A stretch of DNA of 19,916 nucleotides, from NCBI GenBank assembly GCA_964389375.1, contig CAYMDP010000054.1, forward strand, positions 1 through 19,916, written 5' to 3'. A program made the translations under genes and the position numbers. Position 1 is the first letter of the stretch. The number at the start of each line of letters is the position of its first letter. Positions 16,047 through 19,916 of the stretch are shown here, piece after piece. The DNA is from CAYMDP01 sp964389375 (GTDB taxonomy: Bacteria > Bdellovibrionota > Bdellovibrionia > Bdellovibrionales > UBA1609). The notes beneath the pieces were generated by a model. It ran no database searches and was not told the DNA's origin. It saw only the letters and a list, made by a program, of their open reading frames with translations.

Positions 16047-17099
16047 TTATCTTCCATAGGAAGCTGGGATGTCCTGACTGTCGTAGGGGAGCCCCAACCG
16101 AATCCAGTCCAAGATCACATTAAGCTCAGCCTCAGTGACTTCGGGAATGACCTCTTGGATATCGTCCTGATCCGAATTAAAGGGCATAGGGTCATAAAAG
16201 TACTCTTCATTGTCTTCATCGACTCGACCCAGAATGGCTGCGACAAAATGGCTTCGTTCTGGATTTTTAAAATCAAAAAGCTTCGGATTTTCTGCAAACC
16301 AAGATCTAAGCTCACTGTGGGTGGACATGGCGGTCGGTGCTCTCGGGCCTGTGGAGTTGTGGCAAAGAATGCATTTGGGACCGATGACATTATCCCGAAG
16401 AGAGATCCAGGTAGGTTCTAACTTAGGACTTGTCGCGACCTCATCAACTGAATCGGTTAGTATTCCTGGAAATTCAGGGGCTCCGGCTTCAGCCCAAGTG
16501 CTTAATGTTTCTTTGAGTTCATCACTTAGGGGTTGGTTTCTTTGATTCGGTCTTAAGGCAAAAGGCATTTTGTCATCGAGGACAAAGCTAACAATAGAAC
16601 TGATATTTTTTTTGACGACTTGATAATTATTAAACTGACTATGGCAGCCAATACAGTTGGACTTAAGAATTTTTGAGTGGACTTCTTCAAAAGAAATAGT
16701 CGTTGTTGCAATTGGCTTTGGTGGAATACCTGCGAACTCTGGAGCTCCTGCCAAAACCCAGCGCTCAAGTTTTTGGATCTGGTCAGTTGATAAAGGCGGC
16801 AGGTCCTTTGGCATTCGAAAGCTTTGGTTTTGGGACTTGACTCGGCTTAAGATTTCATTCGCCGCAACTTTGACAATGTTATAATTTTCGAAAGCACTAT
16901 GTCGCCCCGTATGGCAGTTTGTGCACATGGGGACTAAGATATCCCGCCGGATTTCTTCAAATCCAAATTCAAGTGAGGCCGCACTGACTTGTCCTTCGAT
17001 GGAGTCATGCTTAGCTTTGCAGGAGGCGAGCGATAAAATGAGAAGCAGCATTATTGGGAAGATCAGGAGAACTCTTGTGATGAGATTCATATTTTTCAT
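16047..17099 (-). CDS. Three-haem c-type cytochrome lipoprotein
   Basis: A 350-residue exported lipoprotein. The signal peptide ends in a lipobox LASC (C27). Three CxxCH haem-attachment motifs follow: CTNCH (59-63), CIGCH (149-153) and CILCH (243-247). A downstream MP in each unit may give the distal methionine ligand (M96, M178, M305). The first two units share WxxAGAPEF-GI endings (114-125 and 202-213), so they look like an internal duplication; the third is more diverged and ends DWIRLGLPYD. Expected location is the periplasm, anchored to a membrane, with a role in electron transfer; donor and acceptor are unknown. The start is ATG with AGGAGA ten bases upstream; a second ATG is three codons in. 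It follows the YHS gene by 32 bp and is probably in its operon. Confidence 0.88.
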   Translation of the reverse strand: MKNMNLITRVLLIFPIMLLLILSLASCKAKHDSIEGQVSAASLEFGFEEIRRDILVPMCTNCHTGRHSAFENYNIVKVAANEILSRVKSQNQSFRMPKDLPPLSTDQIQKLERWVLAGAPEFAGIPPKPIATTTISFEEVHSKILKSNCIGCHSQFNNYQVVKKNISSIVSFVLDDKMPFALRPNQRNQPLSDELKETLSTWAEAGAPEFPGILTDSVDEVATSPKLEPTWISLRDNVIGPKCILCHNSTGPRAPTAMSTHSELRSWFAENPKLFDFKNPERSHFVAAILGRVDEDNEEYFYDPMPFNSDQDDIQEVIPEVTEAELNVILDWIRLGLPYDSQDIPASYGR

Positions 17100-17131
17100 C
17101 GAGCGAGTTCTCCTGATAAAGGTGAAACGAG

Positions 17132-17629
17132 TTAATTGGGATTCCGTGGAGATTCTCCGGATTCATTCATCCAAAAGTTGTCCGCACGTTTTTCTCGGGC
17201 AGCTAAATCTTGATCAAATCTTGCCTTTGCTCCACGGCTGATAAAGAAGTGGGCTCGGTCCCCATGCAAAGTAAAAAGATTTGGATCAATGTCGGCATAA
17301 GACTTATTGGACATGGCCCAAGCGCACCAGCCTCCATAGGTTGGCTCGAAGCGAGTGGGATCTTCTAAAAACAGAGCTCGGTTGGCCTCACTAGCGAAAT
17401 AGTAAATGACTCCACCATATTCAGCTTGGATTGCAGCTTGTCCGGCTTGAGCCTTTCCAGCTTCAAAATAAGAGACCGGGTCATAGCCCTTAAGTCCGAC
17501 TTTGTCCTGAAGGTTGTAGAGAGCCTCATTTCGGTCCGGCTGTTCGAGGGTCGGTGCTGCAAGGGCCAAGGGGCTTGCAGAAAATAGTGCGAGGCTGAGG
17601 CTTAGTCCTAGAAATGATTTTTTGTACAT
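17132..17629 (-). CDS. Exported YHS-domain protein
   Basis: A 165-residue protein with a signal peptide (MYKKSFLGLSLSLALF, then ALA before APT at about 24-27). The YHS domain covers about 45-106: LKGYDPVSYFEAGKA, YGGVIYYFASEANRALFLED (71-90) and FEPTYGGWCAWA (94-105) with a single cysteine, C102. This form is common as a small periplasmic protein and has been linked to metal handling, without a settled function. I chose the ATG at 17629 because AAGGAG lies eight bases upstream and the signal peptide begins there; the reading frame stays open 35 codons further with no ribosome site. It is first in a likely two-gene operon with the three-haem cytochrome and diverges from a LysR-type regulator. 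Confidence 0.88.
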   Translation of the reverse strand: MYKKSFLGLSLSLALFSASPLALAAPTLEQPDRNEALYNLQDKVGLKGYDPVSYFEAGKAQAGQAAIQAEYGGVIYYFASEANRALFLEDPTRFEPTYGGWCAWAMSNKSYADIDPNLFTLHGDRAHFFISRGAKARFDQDLAAREKRADNFWMNESGESPRNPN

Positions 17630-17652
17630 GGGGAAAACTCCTTTGTTTGCTG

Positions 17653-17691
17653 TTTCAGATATTAGCTTTAAGGCCTTGAAATACAATTTCA
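17653..17691 (-). promoter_or_regulatory. Predicted promoter of the YHS-cytochrome operon with overlapping palindrome
   Basis: On the minus strand TTGTAT (17681-17686) and TAATAT (17659-17664) are 16 bp apart. The -35 lies inside the perfect palindrome TGAAAT-ACA-ATTTCA (17677-17691), and a further half-site TTTCA is at 17653-17657. The layout is that expected for an operator of the divergently encoded LysR-type regulator. The classic T-N11-A form is not exactly met, so this is an inference from position and symmetry. Confidence 0.42.
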
Positions 17692-17694
17692 TTA

Positions 17695-17722
17695 TTGATA
17701 TATGGGTATTCCTTTTTAGAAT
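17695..17722 (+). promoter_or_regulatory. Predicted promoter of the LysR-type regulator gene
   Basis: TTGATA (17695-17700), a 16-bp spacer and TAGAAT (17717-17722) match the sigma70 consensus at 5 of 6 positions in each hexamer. Transcription would start near 17729, leaving about 100 bases of leader before the GTG start. It lies four bases from the palindrome at 17677-17691, so both divergent promoters could be controlled from one site. Confidence 0.55.
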
Positions 17723-17827
17723 GACTAAGGGCACAGCCCAATGGATTTCTTTTAGAGAGAGTGTAAAGAGAATTTTTATAGAATAAGTCGATCCTGGTAT
17801 TTGCGAGTTAAAGAAACTGGAGTCCGC

Positions 17828-18706
17828 GTGAGACTAAAAGATCATTTAGAAAAACTAGAATATTTTTGTGCTGTTGTTGAATCCGGCTCTTTAAATAAAG
17901 CGAGTGCCCTTGTATTTGTTGGCCAGCCTCAACTTACAAAAATCATTCAGCAGTTAGAAGATGTTTTAAATGTGAAGCTTTTCCTTCGTTCAAGCAAGGG
18001 GCTGGTGTTGACGAGGTCTGGAGATAGGCTTTACGAGGCGGCAAAGGAAATTTTAAGAAAAGCAGATGAAGCCGAGTTCTCAATTCAGTCGAGCGAACAA
18101 AACATCAAAGGCAGAATCGTAATTGGGACCTACGATAGTATCGCGCGGTATTTTTTTCCTCAGTTTCTGAAGTACCTTAAAAATGCAGCACCTCATTTAA
18201 AAGTTGTCTTAAGAACGGGCAGAAGCCAGGAGATTTTCTCGAGGCTACAAGACGGCGATATCGAAATCGCGATCTTGGTGAATCAAGGCTTCAAAGATTC
18301 AAAAATTCTATTTAAAAATATTTATTCAGATTCATTCGGCTTCTATAAAAGCCCTCAGCTAAGCTCAAATTTTAACGAAACAATTATTTACTTAGCAGAT
18401 GCCCATTCTGCCCAGCAGGCCTCATTTAAGAAACTAGGTTTTTCAGAAGAAGTAATATGTGAAAACCTAGAAACGGTCCGCTCTCTTGCGGAGGAAGACC
18501 TCGGCGTCGCCTATCTGCCCCGTCGAGTCGCGCAAGAAAGTGTAAGGGCAAAAAAACTAAGTCCACACTACATACGCTCAAAAAAGATGGACTTCGATTC
18601 TCCACACTCCATCGATCTTTGTGTAAAGAAAGATCTTAATTCGGATATCTCTTCACTCGTCCTCGCCGAGCTAGAAAGATTTCTACAAATCTGGTCAAAA
18701 AACTAA
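17828..18706 (+). CDS. LysR-type transcriptional regulator
   Basis: A 292-residue LTTR. The winged helix-turn-helix is at the N-terminus (LEKLEYFCAVVESGSLNKAS, then QPQLTKIIQQLEDVLNVKLF and SKGLVLTRSGDRLYEAA, about residues 8-72). The effector-binding domain begins with GRIVIGTYDSIARYFFPQFL and continues to the end, with the typical EIAILVNQ strand. I chose GTG at 17828 because GGAG lies five bases upstream and the protein then opens MRLKDHLEKLEYF, as LTTRs do; a TTG at 17801 would add nine residues without a ribosome site. It is divergent from the YHS-cytochrome operon, which is its most likely target. The effector cannot be told from sequence. Confidence 0.9.
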   Translation: MRLKDHLEKLEYFCAVVESGSLNKASALVFVGQPQLTKIIQQLEDVLNVKLFLRSSKGLVLTRSGDRLYEAAKEILRKADEAEFSIQSSEQNIKGRIVIGTYDSIARYFFPQFLKYLKNAAPHLKVVLRTGRSQEIFSRLQDGDIEIAILVNQGFKDSKILFKNIYSDSFGFYKSPQLSSNFNETIIYLADAHSAQQASFKKLGFSEEVICENLETVRSLAEEDLGVAYLPRRVAQESVRAKKLSPHYIRSKKMDFDSPHSIDLCVKKDLNSDISSLVLAELERFLQIWSKN

Positions 18707-18712
18707 AGCCCC

Positions 18713-18757
18713 GTGCCGACTTTTTTGGACCGACTGAGTCGGAAGAAGTATCGGCAC
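18713..18757. repeat. Nested inverted repeat between convergent genes, possible bidirectional terminator
   Basis: GTGCCGA (18713-18719) pairs with TCGGCAC (18751-18757), and inside it CCGAC-TGA-GTCGG (18730-18742) forms a perfect second hairpin. It begins seven bases after the LysR stop and lies before the stop of the convergent gene. No T-tract follows either side directly, so a terminator role is only probable. Confidence 0.5.
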
Positions 18758-18787
18758 CTTTGGGTAAGTTTGGTTAAAAAGAAAAAC

Positions 18788-19207
18788 CTAGTCGCAGGTG
18801 ACTTCAAGAACAGAAGTTCTTGCGTCATTGTGGTTGGACATGCGTTCAACAAACACATCAATGGCATGAGCTCGATTTCGTGCTTCTAAGAGCTCCGTGC
18901 GTTTTGCCCAAGGGCTTGTGTTGTTCTCACAATAGTGATGGTTGCCTGCATTTCCGTGAGGATTTCCATTAAAAGTGCAATAGCTCACTTCACAGACAGT
19001 TAATTCATCCCCTGTTCTTCCTCCGCCGCCACGTCTAGACTGCTGAATCATCTCGGCGAGAGCTTTATGCGCGCAAAGATTGGCATTAAAAACATCAGTA
19101 TGTTTGGCATAGCATCGATCAATACGATCATCAGAGTTTCGTTGAGCTTGAGCAAAACTAGAACCAAGACCCATCGCTAGGACCGTAATAAAAAGTAGTC
19201 TGTACAT
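18788..19207 (-). CDS. Small exported six-cysteine protein, unknown function
   Basis: A 139-residue protein that I do not recognise. The signal peptide (MYRLLFITVLAMGLGSSFAQA) has an AQA cleavage site at about residue 21. The mature part has six cysteines (32, 45, 72, 77, 93, 138), an even number that would suit three disulfides, a glycine/arginine stretch SRRGGGGRTG (57-66) and a His/Asn-rich stretch GNPHGNAGNHHYCENN (81-96) that could bind metal. The C-terminal part is a helix followed by VLEVTCD. The start ATG is preceded by CGGGGGA, the same form of ribosome site as at the HD-GYP and metzincin-like genes. It stands alone between the nested repeat and a gene-poor stretch, and converges on the LysR gene. 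Confidence 0.75.
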   Translation of the reverse strand: MYRLLFITVLAMGLGSSFAQAQRNSDDRIDRCYAKHTDVFNANLCAHKALAEMIQQSRRGGGGRTGDELTVCEVSYCTFNGNPHGNAGNHHYCENNTSPWAKRTELLEARNRAHAIDVFVERMSNHNDARTSVLEVTCD

Positions 19208-19586
19208 ATTTTCCCCCGTTTTAATACTTTGTGCCGACTATCCCAAGACGGCCCTGCGCACCATAGAGCTCAGGGATTTTCATGTCTATGCACGCCGAGT
19301 TGCTGGTAGGTGAATTTGTGTGTGGTCCAGGAATTATTTGTGAACTAAGGCAGGCAATCTGCCTTTAAAACTCCTTCGACTTATTATCCTTAAGAATAGA
19401 AATCACAAAGTAATTCCAGGTTTGGAGTTTATTGTTTTCGGCTTCGAGGCTCGCATCTTCTTGCGACTCAGGCGGTTGCAGAAAGGATCGGCCTAGCCTT
19501 TGTTGAAGCTCTTCGATCATCTAGTAACCAATAAAACCACGACGAAGTCGAACCCGTGCAAGGCAAGATAGAATCCCAGTCAAAAA
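19208..19586. other. Gene-poor stretch upstream of the six-cysteine gene
   Basis: No well-supported gene lies here. It holds the presumed minus-strand promoter region of the six-cysteine gene (weak TTGGGA / TAAAAC, 17 bp apart, around 19217-19245), a 7-bp hairpin AAGGCAG-GCAAT-CTGCCTT (19347-19365) without a T-tract, and one marginal 51-codon reading frame on the minus strand, listed separately. The region between 19521 and 19586 shows nothing I can name. Confidence 0.5.
19365..19520 (-). CDS. Marginal small ORF (51 aa), doubtful
   Basis: From ATG at 19520 a 51-residue hydrophilic peptide can be read (begins MIEELQQRLGRSF, ends KDNKSKEF). The composition is protein-like, with a mixed acidic/basic helical pattern and TWNYFVISIL in the middle. 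There is no convincing ribosome site, and an in-frame TAG immediately precedes the ATG. It could be a small protein or a remnant of a longer gene. I do not recognise it. Confidence 0.27.
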   Translation of the reverse strand: MIEELQQRLGRSFLQPPESQEDASLEAENNKLQTWNYFVISILKDNKSKEF

Positions 19587-19591
19587 GGAAG

Positions 19592-19755
19592 GATTTTCCC
19601 AATCTATTCCATCAGAAAAAAATGCGCACCGAAGACTAGTTTCGCAGGGCGGCCCAAAAGCAAACCGGGTTATCAAATAAGTCCGAAGGGCCGACCGAGA
19701 ATGTCCGACGGCTGAGGGGCGACATTTTTTTCTGATGGAATGGATTGGGAAAATC
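19592..19755. mobile_element. MITE-like element with 33-bp terminal inverted repeats
   Basis: The arms at 19592-19624 and 19723-19755 are inverted copies matching at 32 of 33 positions; each begins GATTTTCCCAATC from the outside and ends ATCAGAAAAAAATG on the inside. GGAAG occurs immediately outside both ends (19587-19591 and 19756-19760), as a 5-bp target-site duplication would. The 98-bp interior has no credible coding region and carries smaller inverted repeats such as CGGCCC / GGGCCG. This is the structure of a non-autonomous miniature element. I cannot name the parental transposon family; as RNA it would also fold into one long hairpin. Confidence 0.7.
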
Positions 19756-19764
19756 GGAAGCTGA

Positions 19765-19785
19765 CCCCAAGGCGATCCCTTGGGG
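19765..19785. repeat. Perfect 8-bp hairpin downstream of the RNR beta gene
   Basis: CCCCAAGG (19765-19772) and CCTTGGGG (19778-19785) surround a 5-base loop, 18 bases after the stop codon of the minus-strand gene at 19804. It is likely part of that gene's terminator, but no T-tract follows on the minus strand, where the MITE-like element begins 9 bases beyond the hairpin. Confidence 0.55.
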
Positions 19786-19803
19786 CAAAACAAAAAACAA
19801 ATT

Positions 19804-19916
19804 CTAGAACTTCTCGTCGAAGGTCACATTCCCACTGACACCCATTTGGTAAGCAGAAACTCGACGCTCGAAGAAGTTTGCAAGCTCTTGAGTGTCTTGA
19901 AGGGCCATAAAGTCGA
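19804..19916 (-). CDS. nrdB: Class I ribonucleotide reductase beta subunit, C-terminal 36 residues
   Basis: The minus strand enters the window in frame and reads to TAG at 19804-19806. The fragment contains LANFFERRVSAYQMG, which resembles the C-terminal NFFE-RV-EYQ segment of NrdB-type small subunits as I know them, and it ends FDEKF. The extreme C-terminus of NrdB normally docks on the catalytic NrdA subunit. The beta subunit houses the metal/radical cofactor used to reduce ribonucleotides for DNA synthesis. The identification rests on one short motif, without the metal-binding helices. Confidence 0.6.
   Translation of the reverse strand, partial: DFMALQDTQELANFFERRVSAYQMGVSGNVTFDEKF

Noticed and set aside
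17630..17734. ATG 35 codons upstream of the YHS protein start
   Set aside because: It would bury the signal peptide, overlaps the predicted promoter and palindrome, and lacks a ribosome site; AAGGAG marks the ATG at 17629.
17801..17827. TTG start for the LysR-type regulator
   Set aside because: There is no ribosome site; GTG at 17828 has GGAG at five bases and gives the usual LTTR N-terminus.
18713..19240. GTGCCGACT occurring on both sides of the six-cysteine gene (18713 and about 19232) as flanking direct repeats
   Set aside because: Nine matching bases without further similarity are too few to claim a mobile unit.
19347..19365. Hairpin AAGGCAG-GCAAT-CTGCCTT as an intrinsic terminator
   Set aside because: No T-tract follows on either strand.
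19282..19368. 28-codon plus-strand ORF beginning MSMHAELLV
   Set aside because: It is very short, ends in a hairpin, has no neighbour to suggest function and would be expected by chance.
19521..19793. 90-codon open reading frame on the minus strand
   Set aside because: It runs through both arms of the inverted-repeat element, has no ribosome site, and its composition (many Arg, Ser, Pro, Cys) is not protein-like.
1..19916. tRNA genes, rRNA genes, CRISPR arrays
   Set aside because: No cloverleaf with a T-loop consensus, no rRNA-like stretch and no regularly spaced repeats were seen on either strand.

Overview
The window looks like chromosomal DNA of a moderate-GC Gram-negative bacterium, most probably of the Bdellovibrio/Bdellovibrionota type. 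This placement is an inference from overall character: frequent TTG and GTG starts, short intergenic gaps, a long Lgt, secreted Cys-containing proteins and an HD-GYP protein. I cannot test it without a database search. Most genes are housekeeping genes; the less ordinary material lies at 11.9-13.9 kb and 16-19.8 kb.

Positions 1-4102 (minus strand) hold the 2-oxoglutarate dehydrogenase operon in the order sucA (E1), sucB (E2), then the first codons of an E3 dihydrolipoamide dehydrogenase cut off by the window edge. Upstream on the same strand (4308-6513) is a two-gene unit: a TVP38/TMEM64 (VTT-domain) membrane protein and a flavin disulfide oxidoreductase that looks like mercuric reductase or lipoamide dehydrogenase but lacks the hallmarks of either.

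Positions 6627-10829 (plus strand) carry folE2 (zinc-independent GTP cyclohydrolase I) behind a good sigma70-type promoter with an extended -10, then a Fur-family regulator with a Fur-box-like palindrome directly upstream, then uvrA 9 bp after fur. The UvrA is unusually short because most of the insertion domain is missing. A complete HD-GYP phosphodiesterase follows (11023-11673), preceded by an exact flagellar-sigma-like -10 element and ended by a strong intrinsic terminator.

Positions 11900-13908 encode a secreted protein with a complete metzincin zinc motif (HExxHxxGxxH), overlapping by three bases of a GTGA junction with a membrane-anchored helical protein. This is the best candidate here for a poorly described two-protein system. 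A convergent maf/yceF gene (nucleotide pyrophosphatase) and then lgt (prolipoprotein diacylglyceryl transferase with a large insertion and a strong terminator) follow.

Positions 16047-18706 form a divergent locus. A YHS-domain exported protein and a three-haem c-type cytochrome lipoprotein are on the minus strand, and a LysR-type regulator is on the plus strand. The shared intergenic region has a palindrome over the predicted minus promoter. A small exported six-cysteine protein follows (18788-19207, minus).

Positions 19208-19916 are gene-poor. They contain a 164-bp MITE-like element with 33-bp terminal inverted repeats (32/33 identical) flanked by a 5-bp direct repeat, sitting just downstream of what I read as the C-terminal end of a class I ribonucleotide reductase beta subunit. 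I saw no tRNA, rRNA or CRISPR array.
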